Shown here: positions 25,860-35,076 of the stretch, piece after piece
Numbering within the stretch: the first letter of the stretch is position 1
Layout: each line of letters starts with the position of its first letter
NCBI GenBank assembly: GCA_016794345.1
Contig: JAEUKE010000174.1
Location: forward strand, 29,149 to 93,148
Source of the DNA: Myxococcales bacterium
Lineage (GTDB): Bacteria; Myxococcota_A; Polyangia; Polyangiales; Polyangiaceae
Direction of reading: 5' to 3'
Length of the DNA stretch: 64,000 nt
The notes under the pieces: generated by a model
Told to the model about the DNA's origin: nothing
Seen by the model: the letters and a program-made list of their open reading frames with translations, nothing else
Database searches by the model: none
Program-made: the position numbers and the translations under genes

Positions 25860-26384
25860 CTAATCGCGGCGCGAGCGCAACGGCTGCACGTCGGGGTTGT
25901 AGAGCGGAACGGTCAGCGTCACGGTGCTCTCGGAAACGGCGGAGAAATAGTCGTGCGCAGATCCGGCGGAGGGCGGCGGGACGGTGTCGCCCCCGCGCGC
26001 GCCGCTCGGAGGACGAGAAGGCGGCGGCCCCTCCGAGAGATCGAGGGCCGCGTCGGACAGCGACCTCGGCACCGCGACGTGCGCGCCGTCGCGCAGCTCG
26101 ACGTGGACGATGGGGCCCGAGCGCATCAGGACCATCCGCCCGCTCTCTTCACGCTTGGCGAAGAGAGCCGAGGCGCCGACGATGAGCTCCCCGGCGAGCC
26201 CACCCTCGAGATCCGGGTGGAGGCACGCGACGAACTGCGAGCCGACGCAGCCGCGGATGTCCGGGGGAACCATGCCGGTGCGCGACACGATGAAATGGCA
26301 AAGGCCCTCTTCGTTCAGGAGGAACGTGCAGGAGCGCGTGTGAACGGCGTACTTGGCATCCTCCATGGACGGGCTGTGACGCAC
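25860..26384 (-). CDS. Hypothetical protein, cytoplasmic
   Basis: A 174-residue protein with no recognised domain. Residues 1-115 look folded (RSCTFLLNEEGLCHFIVSRT, GCVGSQFVACLHPDLEGGLA, MVLMRSGPIVHVELRDG); the rest is a Pro/Ser/Gly linker with a short beta-like end. The first part may be a small sensor or roadblock-like fold, but this is a guess. Start is GTG at 26384, preceded closely by AAGGAGG; an in-frame ATG at 26366 is an alternative. It lies 13 bp after glgB and 78 bp before the kinase on the same strand, so the three may be co-transcribed. Confidence 0.6.
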   Translation of the reverse strand: MRHSPSMEDAKYAVHTRSCTFLLNEEGLCHFIVSRTGMVPPDIRGCVGSQFVACLHPDLEGGLAGELIVGASALFAKREESGRMVLMRSGPIVHVELRDGAHVAVPRSLSDAALDLSEGPPPSRPPSGARGGDTVPPPSAGSAHDYFSAVSESTVTLTVPLYNPDVQPLRSRRD

Positions 26385-26397
26385 GCCCTCCTTCGTA

Positions 26398-28683
26398 TCA
26401 CGAGGCCGCTCCGGTCGTCGCTCCCGCGGCCCGCTCGCGCTCGCGTCTCGCGGTCTCCTCCGCGAGCTCAGCCTCGGTCGGCTCGCCGTCGTCCACCGGA
26501 GCGAGGTAGATCACGCCGAGCGGCGGCAGGGTGAGCGAGATCGACTGCGCGAACCCGTGGCTCGCGCGCCCCTCGACTCGAACCTCGCCGAGGTTGCCAA
26601 CGTTGCCGCCGCCGTAGACCGCCGCGTCCGTGTTCAAGACCTCCCGGTAGTCACACGCGCGCGGCACGCCCAGGCGGTAGCCGTGGCGCACGACGGGGGT
26701 GAAGTTGCACGCGCAGACGACGTGTCGCCCGGTCCGCCGCCCTTCGAGCTTCGAGGCGGGGAACCGGATGAACGAGGCGCACGACTGCGGCGCGTCGTTC
26801 ACGTCGATCCACTGGAAGCCAGCGGGCTCGTGGTCCAGCTCCCACATCGCCGGGGTGCTCGCGTAGTGGCGGTTCAGATCGCGAACCAGCGACTGGATCC
26901 CGCGGTGCCCGGCGTCTTCGAGCACCGCCCAATCGAGCTCGGACTCGAAGCTCCACTCGCGCCACTGACCGATCTCGCCGCCCATGAAGAGCAGCTTCTT
27001 GCCAGGGTGCCCCCACATGAACGCGAAGAGGGCGCGGAGGTTCGCTCGCTTCTGCCAGATGTCGCCCGGCATCTTGTCGAGGAGCGCGCGCTTCAGGTGG
27101 ACGACCTCGTCGTGCGACAGCGGCAGGAGGTAGCGCTCGCTGTACGCGTACATGAGGCTGAAGGTGATCAGGTTGTGGTTGAAGGCCCGGTAGATGGGGT
27201 CGAGCGAGAAGTAGTTCAGCGTGTCGTGCATCCACCCCATGTTCCACTTCAGGTCGAAGCCCAGGCCGCCTGTGTACGCGGGCCGCGTGACGCCCGGCCA
27301 AGCGGTGGACTCCTCGGCGCATACGATCGCGCCCGGCACCTCCGCGCGAACGGTCTCGCAGAGCTCGCGAACGAACGCCACGGCCTCGAGGTTCTCGCGG
27401 CCGCCGAACTTGTTGGGCTCCCACTCGCCCGGGTGGCTCGCGCCGTAGTCCAGGTAGAGCATGCTCGCCACCGCGTCGACGCGGAGCCCGTCGATGTGGA
27501 ACTCCTTCAGCCAGTAGAGCGCGCTCGCGAGGAGGAAGTTCTTCACCTGGGGGCGGCCCCAGTCGAAGACGTAGGTGTCCCACTGGCGGTGCTCCCCACG
27601 CCGCGGGTCCCAGTGCTCGAAGAGCGCGGTTCCGTCGAACCGACCGAGGGCGGCGGCGTCCCGAGGGAAATGCGCGGGCACCCAATCGAGGAGCACGCCG
27701 ACGCCGCGCTGATGGCACTTGTCGACGAAGTACTTGAAGTCGTCGGGCGAGCCGAAGCGGGCGGTGGGCGCGAAGTAGCCCGAGACCTGGTAGCCCCACG
27801 AGCCGTCGTAGGGGTGCTCCATGACCGGCAGGAGCTCGATGTGGGTGAAGCCGAGATCGGCCACGTAGTCCACGAGCTCCTCCGCGAGCTCGCGGTAGCT
27901 CAGCCAGTCGCGCCGCTCCTCGCCGGGGCGTGTCCTCGAGGAGAGCTTCCACGACCCGAGGTGGACCTCGTAGATCGTCATCGCCATCCTGTCGACGCGC
28001 TGCGCGGCGCGCCGCTCCATCCAGGCGTCGTCTCCGAAGGCATACTTGCCGTTCCTGATCCGGCTCGCGGTCTGCGGGCGGAGCTCCATCGAGCGGCCGA
28101 ACGGATCGCTCTTGTGGATGGTTCCCTGCCTGGTGACGATCTCGAACTTGTAGAGCACCCCCTCGCCGAGCCCGGGCAAGAACAGCTCCCAGACCCCGCC
28201 GGCGAGCTTCCTCATCGCGGCGGCCTCGCCCGACCAGCCGTTGAAGTCGCCCGCGACGCGGGCGGCGATCGCGTGCGGAGCCCAGAGCGTGAAGCTCGCG
28301 CCGTCCGCGCCGTCGTGCTTCAGGAGGTGAGCGCCGAGCTTCTCGTAGACCCGCAGGTGTTTGCCCTCGGCGAAGAGGTGAAGATCCAGCTCGCCCAGCG
28401 TGGGTTCGAACGAATACGCGTCGCGTTCGATGACGACTCTGTCAGCGTACGTCGCCTCGACTCGGTAGCGGCCCGGCGCCTTCTCGCACACGACCTCGTA
28501 GAGGCCCTTGCCGAGGTGCGTCGCGTCCCGGAACACCTGGTGCTCGACCTCGACGCGCACGCGCGTCGCGCCCGGCCGGAGGCAGCGGACGGTCCACCGG
28601 CCGCCGGCCTCGTGTGCGCCGAGGACCGTGTGTGGGTCGGGGTGAAGACCACGGGCGATGCGATCGAGGTCGTCGTTCAGCAC
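26398..28683 (-). CDS. glgB: 1,4-alpha-glucan branching enzyme GlgB
   Basis: A 761-residue GH13 enzyme. An N-terminal accessory domain (about 1-100; NDDLDRIARGLHPDPHTVLG) precedes the CBM48 domain (FTLWAPHAIAARVAGDFNGW). The (beta/alpha)8 barrel has the four conserved regions: VLLDWVPAHFP, GLRVDAVASMLYLDYG with the nucleophile Asp near 400, CAEESTAWPG with the acid Glu near 454, and LPLSHDEVVH near 526. It introduces alpha-1,6 branches into glycogen. No other glycogen gene is adjacent. The gene is divergent from an aldehyde dehydrogenase gene across 153 bp. Confidence 0.96.
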   Translation of the reverse strand: MLNDDLDRIARGLHPDPHTVLGAHEAGGRWTVRCLRPGATRVRVEVEHQVFRDATHLGKGLYEVVCEKAPGRYRVEATYADRVVIERDAYSFEPTLGELDLHLFAEGKHLRVYEKLGAHLLKHDGADGASFTLWAPHAIAARVAGDFNGWSGEAAAMRKLAGGVWELFLPGLGEGVLYKFEIVTRQGTIHKSDPFGRSMELRPQTASRIRNGKYAFGDDAWMERRAAQRVDRMAMTIYEVHLGSWKLSSRTRPGEERRDWLSYRELAEELVDYVADLGFTHIELLPVMEHPYDGSWGYQVSGYFAPTARFGSPDDFKYFVDKCHQRGVGVLLDWVPAHFPRDAAALGRFDGTALFEHWDPRRGEHRQWDTYVFDWGRPQVKNFLLASALYWLKEFHIDGLRVDAVASMLYLDYGASHPGEWEPNKFGGRENLEAVAFVRELCETVRAEVPGAIVCAEESTAWPGVTRPAYTGGLGFDLKWNMGWMHDTLNYFSLDPIYRAFNHNLITFSLMYAYSERYLLPLSHDEVVHLKRALLDKMPGDIWQKRANLRALFAFMWGHPGKKLLFMGGEIGQWREWSFESELDWAVLEDAGHRGIQSLVRDLNRHYASTPAMWELDHEPAGFQWIDVNDAPQSCASFIRFPASKLEGRRTGRHVVCACNFTPVVRHGYRLGVPRACDYREVLNTDAAVYGGGNVGNLGEVRVEGRASHGFAQSISLTLPPLGVIYLAPVDDGEPTEAELAEETARRERERAAGATTGAAS

Positions 28684-28836
28684 GGGCCGGCACGGTATCA
28701 GAACGCTCGGGCTGCAGCGGCAGGGCCGAGGGGGCGCGATCGCAAACGGGGCAAAACGTCTCTCCCCTGCCCCTGGTCTGCCCCTGGCGTCCCCGAGACG
28801 GCCGGGCTACACCTCGAGACTCCGGAGGGTTTCATC

Positions 28837-30396
28837 ATGGGCCTCATCGCGACGAGCACGGCGACGACGAAGAGCAACGGTCACGGCGAGGGCCGGATCA
28901 AGAGCTACGCCCCGGCGACCGGGGAGGTCCTCGGTGACGTTCCGATCATGACGGCGGACGAGGTGCGCGCCGCCGTCGGCCGCGCGCGCCGCGCCCAGGA
29001 GTCCTGGGCGGCGCTCCCGATCGAGGAGCGGTGCGATCGCGTCCGGCGCTACGCCCAGGCCCTCATCGAGCGGCAGGACGAGGTGGCGGACCTGCTCTCC
29101 CGCGAGACGGGCAAGCCGATGATGGAGGCCCTCCTCCACGAGGTGGCGCCGTCCGTCGCGGTGGCGGAGTACTTCTGCAAGCGCGGGCCCGAGATCCTGG
29201 CGCCGCGTGAGGTGCCGCTCGGGCTGATGAAACACCGCCGCGCGTTCTTGCACTACGTCCCGCGCGGCGTGGTCGGCGTCATCACGCCGTGGAACTACCC
29301 GCTCTACATGCCGCTGCGCGACATCGGCATGGCGTTCATCGCCGGCAACGCCGTCGTCCTCAAGCCGAGCGAGGTGACGCCGCTCATCGCTCTGAAGGCG
29401 AAAGAGGTCTGGGATCAGGCCGGCCTCCCCGCCGACCTCTTCCAGGTCGTGACCGGCGGCGGCGCGACCGGCGGCGCGCTCATCGATGCCGGGATCCAGA
29501 TGTGTATCTTCACCGGCGGCGTGGCGACGGGGCGCCGCGTGGCCTCCGCGTGCGGCGAGCGGCTCATCCCCTGCGTCATGGAGCTCGGCGGCAAGGCCCC
29601 CCTCATCGTCTGCGCCGACGCGGACGTGGAGCGCGCCGCGCGTGCGGCCGTGTTCGGCGGCTTCTCGAACGGCGGGCAAGTCTGCATCTCGGTCGAGCGC
29701 GTCTACGCCCACCGGGACGTGGCCGATCAGCTCACACAGCGCATGACCGAGCTCACGAAGGAGCTGAAGGTCGGCGACCCGCAGAAGGGCGCGGTCGACG
29801 TCGGCGCGATCATCTTCCCCAAGCAGATCGACGTCGCGGAGGCGCACATCCAGGACGCCGTGCAGAAGGGCGCGACGGTCCTCGCGGGCGGCAAGCGGAT
29901 CACGGGGCAGGGCCAGTTCTTCGAGCCCACGCTCCTCGGCGACTGCACGCATGACATGACCGTCATGAACGAGGAGATCTTCGGGCCGGTCGTCCCCATC
30001 ATGCGGGTCGACAGCGACGAAGAGGCGCTCCGCTACGCCAACCAGATCAACCTCGGCCTGAACGCGTACGTCTTCTCGAAGGACCGCGACTACGCGCACC
30101 GTCTCGCGGAGCGCGTCCAGGCCGGCAGCGTCCTCGTGAACGACGTGCTCATCAACGGCGGGATGCCCGAGGCGCCCTTCGGCGGCGTGAAGGACAGCGG
30201 GTTCGGCCGCGTCCTCGGGGAGGACTCCTTGAAGGAGCTCTGCCAGGTCAAACACATCAACATCGATCGCTTCGCCACGTCGAACGACCCGCTCTGGTTC
30301 CCCTACACGGACAAGGGCCTCGCCCTCGCCCGCAAGGCCACGAAGCTCGTCTTCGGCGGCGGCGGCCTCCTGAAGAAGCTCTCGCAGCTCTTCTGA
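28837..30396 (+). CDS. NAD(P)-dependent aldehyde dehydrogenase
   Basis: A 519-residue ALDH. Visible motifs are VGVITPWNYPLYMPLRDI (Rossmann entry), LKPSEVTPLIAL, catalytic Glu249 in MELGGKAP, nucleophile Cys283 in SNGGQVCISVERV, and EEIFGPVVPIM. It oxidises an aldehyde to an acid; the family resemblance is to succinate-semialdehyde or related dehydrogenases, but the substrate is not determinable. A C-terminal extension of about 40 residues (LALARKATKLVFGGGGLLKK) goes beyond the usual end and could be a membrane-associating helix. The ATG at 28837 has GGAGGG eight bases upstream. It is followed by a good terminator. Confidence 0.93.
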   Translation: MGLIATSTATTKSNGHGEGRIKSYAPATGEVLGDVPIMTADEVRAAVGRARRAQESWAALPIEERCDRVRRYAQALIERQDEVADLLSRETGKPMMEALLHEVAPSVAVAEYFCKRGPEILAPREVPLGLMKHRRAFLHYVPRGVVGVITPWNYPLYMPLRDIGMAFIAGNAVVLKPSEVTPLIALKAKEVWDQAGLPADLFQVVTGGGATGGALIDAGIQMCIFTGGVATGRRVASACGERLIPCVMELGGKAPLIVCADADVERAARAAVFGGFSNGGQVCISVERVYAHRDVADQLTQRMTELTKELKVGDPQKGAVDVGAIIFPKQIDVAEAHIQDAVQKGATVLAGGKRITGQGQFFEPTLLGDCTHDMTVMNEEIFGPVVPIMRVDSDEEALRYANQINLGLNAYVFSKDRDYAHRLAERVQAGSVLVNDVLINGGMPEAPFGGVKDSGFGRVLGEDSLKELCQVKHINIDRFATSNDPLWFPYTDKGLALARKATKLVFGGGGLLKKLSQLF

Positions 30397-30486
30397 TCTT
30401 CGATCACAGCTCCGTCACGTCGGCAGCAGCCGCGCGCGTCGCCCTGGGGGGTCTCGCGCGCGCGCTGCGACCGTCACTTCACGTCA

Positions 30487-30522
30487 GGCGGTTTGCACTT
30501 CTTGTGCAAGCCGCCGTTTCTT
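30487..30522 (+). terminator. Intrinsic terminator after the aldehyde dehydrogenase gene
   Basis: GGCGG-T-TTGCAC and GTGCAA-G-CCGCC form a 12-bp stem including one T-G pair around a TTCTT loop (30487-30515), followed by GTTTCTT. It lies about 90 bp after the stop and separates the dehydrogenase from the vgrG island. Confidence 0.65.
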
Positions 30523-30576
30523 GGAGCCTCGAAAAGCTGAGTCAACTCGCGGCCCGGCGCTTGCACTGTGGCGCTC

Positions 30577-32538
30577 ATGACCTCGAGCCTGCCCCTCAGC
30601 GCCCAGAACCTGGAGCTCCAGGTCGAATCGCCGGACGCGTTCGACGTCCGCGAGCTGTCGGTCGAGGAAGGGATCAACGTCCTCTTTTCGATCGATCTGG
30701 TGGTGCGCTCGACCAACCCGGCGGTGGATCTGGAAGGCACCATCGGGGCCCAGGCTCGGTTCCGTATCGGCACGAACGCCGCGACCACGCCGGATACGCC
30801 GTCGCCCACGTGGACGGGAGTGGTCGCCGACATCGAGCAGCTCGCCTCCGAGGACACGGGCCTCTCCACGTACTGCGTCCGCCTGGTCCCTCACCTCTGG
30901 CTCCTGACCCAGCGCACGAACTGCCGCGTCTTCCAGCAGATGACCGATCTCGAGATCGCCGTCGCGATGCTGCAGGAGTGGGGCCTCGCGCACGAGGTGA
31001 AATGCGAGGGCTCTTACAAGACGCGGAAGTACCGGGTGCAATACCAGGAGACGGACTTCGCCTTCGTGAGCCGCCTCCTCGAGGACTCGGGGATAAGCTT
31101 CCTCCTTGAGCAGCGAGATGACCAGACCGTCGTCGTGCTCCGTGACGCGCCCGAGGCCGTGACGCCTCGGCGAGAGCCGCTCGGCCACGTGAACGACGTG
31201 ATCACCGGTCCCAAGCCCTACGCAACGGGCTTCCGCGCCGAGCGGCGTGTCCGGCCCGGCCGCACGACGTTCGCCGACCACGATCCGCGCCTGCCCAACC
31301 TGCCGCTCCTCGCGCAGGCGAAATCGAGCGAGCACCCGCTCGAGGCCCGGCTCGAGTCCTTCGTCTACAGGCCGGGCGCGTTCAAGTTCGGCGGCGAAGG
31401 CGCGAAGGACACGCCCACCGCCGACGACCGCGGCCGGACGCGGACCGACCCCGACGAGGCCCGCCTGCTGGCCGAGCGCGACGCCGCCATCCGCGTCGCC
31501 CGCTCGCAGCGCTTCGGCTTCCGCTCCAACGCCCTCGACGTGCGTGCCGGGACGGTCCTTTCGGTGTCGAACCACCCGACCGCCGAGCGCTTCAAGAAGC
31601 TGCTCGTCACCAGCGTGAAGCTGACCGGCGACGCCCAGTCCCCGATCGTGCTCGCGGTCGAGGCGGTCAGCGCCGAGGTCCCTCACCGGCCGGACCACGT
31701 CACCCCCCGACCGGACATCCAGGGCGTGGAGTGCGCGACCGTCGTCGGCCCCGAGGGCGAGACCATCCACTGCGACGAGTTCGGCCGCGTGCGTGTCCAG
31801 TTTCACTGGGACCGGTACGGCAAGATGGACGAGCTGTCCTCCTGCTGGATCCCGGTCAACCAGCCGTGGGCCGGGGAGGGCTTCGGCATGGTGAACCTCC
31901 CCCGCATCGGCCAGGAGGTCCTCGTCAGCTTCCTGGGCGGAAACCCGGAGGAGCCGGTGATCGTGGGCCGCATCTTCACCAACCTGCGCAGGCCTCCCTT
32001 TGCGCTGCCTGCCGCGAAGAACGAGAGCGGGTTCCGCTCGAGCAGCGTTCCGCACACGGGTGGGTTCAACCTCCTCCGGTTCGTCGACACGGCCGGCAGC
32101 GAGCTCGTCGAGGGTCGCGCCGAGAAGGACATGCGGACCCGCATCAACAACGACAAGGCGCTCTCCGTCGGCCACGACAGGCTGATGGAGGTCGAAAACG
32201 ACGACGAGGAGCGCATCCTCGGCAACCAGCGCGAGCACGTAGGGAAGGACAAACACGCCCGAGTCGGCGAGAGCTACGTCTCGACGGTCGGCAAAGACCG
32301 CACGCTCAAGACGCTGGGCGGCATGACCTCGCAGGCCAAATCACACTTCATCGCGGCGGACGAGAGGATCCACATCTCGGTGGGGCGCTCGTTCATCTAC
32401 ATGGACAAGGACCGGATCGAGATCAGCTCGCCCAACATCAAGATGGAGCGAGAGGACCCGGAGAACCACCGCGGGAGGTCCGGCAAACACGCCTCGGGCG
32501 CCGCCCTCCCCAAGAGCCTCTCGGACGACGCGGAGTGA
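30577..32538 (+). CDS. vgrG: VgrG-type T6SS spike protein (first copy)
   Basis: A 653-residue VgrG. The N-terminal two-thirds is gp27-like (VFQQMTDLEIAVAMLQEWGL, KYRVQYQETDFAFVSRLLED). The gp5 OB-fold (about 384-470) carries GRVRVQFHWDRYGKMDELSS and GFGMVNLPRIGQEVLVSFLG. The C-terminal beta-helix has repeats such as INNDKALSVGHDRLMEVEND. The trimer forms the membrane-puncturing tip of a type VI secretion system and carries effectors. The last 50 residues after SFIYMDKDRIEIS are unique to this copy and may select cargo. The ATG at 30577 aligns with the second VgrG. A peptidase-like gene and a second vgrG follow; no T6SS core genes are in the window. Confidence 0.95.
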   Translation: MTSSLPLSAQNLELQVESPDAFDVRELSVEEGINVLFSIDLVVRSTNPAVDLEGTIGAQARFRIGTNAATTPDTPSPTWTGVVADIEQLASEDTGLSTYCVRLVPHLWLLTQRTNCRVFQQMTDLEIAVAMLQEWGLAHEVKCEGSYKTRKYRVQYQETDFAFVSRLLEDSGISFLLEQRDDQTVVVLRDAPEAVTPRREPLGHVNDVITGPKPYATGFRAERRVRPGRTTFADHDPRLPNLPLLAQAKSSEHPLEARLESFVYRPGAFKFGGEGAKDTPTADDRGRTRTDPDEARLLAERDAAIRVARSQRFGFRSNALDVRAGTVLSVSNHPTAERFKKLLVTSVKLTGDAQSPIVLAVEAVSAEVPHRPDHVTPRPDIQGVECATVVGPEGETIHCDEFGRVRVQFHWDRYGKMDELSSCWIPVNQPWAGEGFGMVNLPRIGQEVLVSFLGGNPEEPVIVGRIFTNLRRPPFALPAAKNESGFRSSSVPHTGGFNLLRFVDTAGSELVEGRAEKDMRTRINNDKALSVGHDRLMEVENDDEERILGNQREHVGKDKHARVGESYVSTVGKDRTLKTLGGMTSQAKSHFIAADERIHISVGRSFIYMDKDRIEISSPNIKMEREDPENHRGRSGKHASGAALPKSLSDDAE

Positions 32539-32607
32539 GCCGCGCCCCGTCCGCTCCTGCAAGCCATCCCCCATTCGATCGCCTGCCTACCCTCGGAAGG
32601 AAGGAAC

Positions 32608-33123
32608 ATGTCGGACTGGTGCTTCCCCTTCAAGACCCCTCCTGAGCTCCACTGGCGCGGAGGCTCCCGCTTCTTCGGCGCGCCGCGTCCGAAGGGCCGC
32701 AAACACGGCGGGTGCGACCTGATCAAGCCGCCCTACGAGCAGATCTACGCCGTCCACGACGGCGTGCTGGTGCACGAAGAGACGCTCTTCTACCAGGGCA
32801 CCTTCTACGTCACCTACCAGCACGGCCCCTACCTCGTGCGGTACGGCGAGATCCTCAAGGGAAGCACGAACGGCGCGAAGCGTGGTCACACGGTGAAGAA
32901 AGGCGACCCAATCGCCAAGGTCGGGCTCATGATCAACCCCAAGACGAAGAAGCTCTACCCCGCCGATGGTCCGAGGGGACACATGTTGCACCTCGAGATG
33001 TACGCGAAGGGCAGCGACCACTCGACCCTCCGCAGCAAGAAGGGTCCGTACCAGCGCCGGAAGGACGTGATGGACCCGGCCCCCCACCTCGACGAATGGG
33101 TGAAGTACCCACCTCCGGGCTGA
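32608..33123 (+). CDS. M23/LytM-like peptidase, probable T6SS effector
   Basis: A 171-residue single-domain protein. The sequence GGSRFFGAPRPKGRKHGGCD followed by AVHDGVLVHE, VTYQHGPYLVRYGEI, VKKGDPIAKVG and HMLHLEMY follows the M23 (lysostaphin/LytM) fold order. Candidate zinc ligands are His33 and Asp37 (HxxxD) and His125 or His128. The usual third-motif His of M23 (YxHL) is replaced by Glu81 in VRYGEI, a variation I associate with T6SS-linked M23 proteins, which also end in PYQRRxDxxDP as here (148-156). It lacks a signal peptide, as expected for VgrG-delivered cargo that would cut peptidoglycan in target cells. No immunity gene is evident next to it. Confidence 0.75.
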   Translation: MSDWCFPFKTPPELHWRGGSRFFGAPRPKGRKHGGCDLIKPPYEQIYAVHDGVLVHEETLFYQGTFYVTYQHGPYLVRYGEILKGSTNGAKRGHTVKKGDPIAKVGLMINPKTKKLYPADGPRGHMLHLEMYAKGSDHSTLRSKKGPYQRRKDVMDPAPHLDEWVKYPPPG

Positions 33124-33183
33124 TCGCTCGCGTCTCGACTCCGCTCTCGACCACAAGACACATCGTTTTCGAACGAGGACCCC

Positions 33184-35070
33184 ATGACGAACCAGAGCTT
33201 GCCGGCGATCAGCGCACAGAACCTGGAGCTCCAGGTCGACTCACCGGACGCGTTCGACGTCCGCGAGCTCGTGGTGGACGAGGGCGTGAGCACCCTCTTC
33301 TCGATCGACCTCGTCGTCCGGTCGACGAATCCGGCCGTCGACCTCGAGAGCACGATCGGCGCGCAGGCGCGCTTCCGAATCCGCACCCACGCGGTCCAGA
33401 TGCCCGACGCGCCGTCGCCGGCGTGGACCGGGGTCGTGTCGAACATCGAGCAGATCGCGTCCGAGGACACGGGCCTGTCCACCTATCGCATCCGCGTCGT
33501 GCCCCTCCTCTGGCTCCTCACGCAGCGCACCAACTGCCGCGTCTTCCAGCAGATGACGGACCTCGAGGTCGTCCTCGCCCTGTTCAAGGAGTGGGGCCTC
33601 CCGCACGAGTCGAGCTGCGAAGGCAGCTACAAGACGCGAAAGTACCGCGTCCAGTACCAGGAGACCGACTTCGCCTTCGTGAGCCGCCTCCTCGAGGACT
33701 CGGGGATCAGCTACGTGCTCGAGCAACGTGAGAACGAAACCGTCATCGTCCTGCGGGACGCGCCCGAGGCCGTGACGCCTCGACGAGAGCCCCTCGACCA
33801 CGTCAACGACGTGACCACGGGCCCCAAGCCGTACGCCACCGGCTTCCGCGCGGCGCGGCGCGTCCGACAGGGCCGGACGACCTTCGCCGACCACGATCCC
33901 CGGCTCCCCAATACGCCGCTCCTCGCTCAGGCGAGCTCGAGCGAGCACCCGCTCGAGTCGCGGCTCGAGTCGTTCGTCTACACGCCGGGGGCGTTCAAGT
34001 TCGGCAACGACGGCCCGAAGGACACGCCCACCGCCGATGACCGGGGACGCACGCGGACCGATCCCGAGGAGGCGCGGCTGCTCGCGGAGCGCGACGCCGC
34101 GATCCGCGTCGCCCGGTCGCAGCGGTTCGGCTTCCTCTCCAACGCCCTCGATCTCCGCGCGGGGATGGTCCTCGCGGTGGCCAACCACCCCACCGCCGAG
34201 AAGTTCAAGAAGCTCCTCCTCACGCGCGTGAAGCTCGCGGGCGACGCGCAGTCACCGATCGTGCTCACCGTCGAAGCCGTCAGCGCCGAGGTCTCCTACC
34301 GTCCCGAGCAGAAGACCCCGCGCCCGCGCATCTCGGGCGTCGAGTGCGCGACCGTCGTCGGCCCCGAAGGCGAGACGATCCACTGCGACGAGTTCGGCCG
34401 CGTGCGCGTCCAGTTCCACTGGGATCGCTACGGCAAGATGGACGAGCTGTCCTCGTGCTGGGTTCCGGTGAACCAGCCGTGGGCCGGCGAGGGCTTCGGC
34501 ATGGTGAACCTGCCGCGCATCGGGCAGGAGGTCCTCGTGAGCTTCCTCGCCGGGAACCCGGAGGAGCCGGTCATCGTCGGGCGCATCTTCACCAACCTGC
34601 GACGTCCGCCGTTCGCTTTGCCCGCCGCCAAGAACGAGAGCGGGTTCCGCTCGAACAGCGTCCCGCACACGGGTGGCTTCAACCTCCTCCGGTTCGTGGA
34701 CACCGCCGGCAGCGAGCTCGTCGAGGGCCGCGCCGAGAAGGACATGCGGACCCGGGTCAACCACGACAAGGAGCTCTCCGTCGGCCACGACCGGGTCATG
34801 GAGATCGAAAACGACGACGAGGAGCGTGTCCTCGGCAACCAGCGCGAGTCGGTCGGCAAAGACAAGCTCGCACAGGTGGTCGACAACCTCGTGTCGATCG
34901 TGGGCAAGGAGCGCCTCCTCAAGACGCTCGGCAACATGCTGTCACACGCCAAGACCCACGCCATCATCGGCGACGAGATGACGAACATCTCCGTCGGGAG
35001 CTCGTTCATTTACATCGACAAGGACACCATCGTAATCAAGGCGAACAAGGTTCTGGTCGATGAGCACTGA
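33184..35070 (+). CDS. vgrG: VgrG-type T6SS spike protein (second copy)
   Basis: A 628-residue VgrG that is a clear paralog of the first copy through most of its length, with the same gp27-like, OB-fold (GRVRVQFHWDRYGKMDELSS) and beta-helix parts. The DNA differs mostly at third codon positions, so the duplication is not recent even though the proteins are close. It ends earlier, with SFIYIDKDTIVIKANKVLVD, and lacks the C-terminal extension of copy one. The gene begins 60 bp after the peptidase gene and is followed after 6 bp by an ATPase gene, so it heads a four-gene, tightly packed unit. Confidence 0.95.
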   Translation: MTNQSLPAISAQNLELQVDSPDAFDVRELVVDEGVSTLFSIDLVVRSTNPAVDLESTIGAQARFRIRTHAVQMPDAPSPAWTGVVSNIEQIASEDTGLSTYRIRVVPLLWLLTQRTNCRVFQQMTDLEVVLALFKEWGLPHESSCEGSYKTRKYRVQYQETDFAFVSRLLEDSGISYVLEQRENETVIVLRDAPEAVTPRREPLDHVNDVTTGPKPYATGFRAARRVRQGRTTFADHDPRLPNTPLLAQASSSEHPLESRLESFVYTPGAFKFGNDGPKDTPTADDRGRTRTDPEEARLLAERDAAIRVARSQRFGFLSNALDLRAGMVLAVANHPTAEKFKKLLLTRVKLAGDAQSPIVLTVEAVSAEVSYRPEQKTPRPRISGVECATVVGPEGETIHCDEFGRVRVQFHWDRYGKMDELSSCWVPVNQPWAGEGFGMVNLPRIGQEVLVSFLAGNPEEPVIVGRIFTNLRRPPFALPAAKNESGFRSNSVPHTGGFNLLRFVDTAGSELVEGRAEKDMRTRVNHDKELSVGHDRVMEIENDDEERVLGNQRESVGKDKLAQVVDNLVSIVGKERLLKTLGNMLSHAKTHAIIGDEMTNISVGSSFIYIDKDTIVIKANKVLVDEH

Positions 35071-35076
35071 CCCACG

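Noticed and set aside
26557..28836. Long N-terminal extension of the aldehyde dehydrogenase frame
   Set aside because: The extension is antisense to glgB. The ATG at 28837 has a good GGAGGG site and the family N-terminus.
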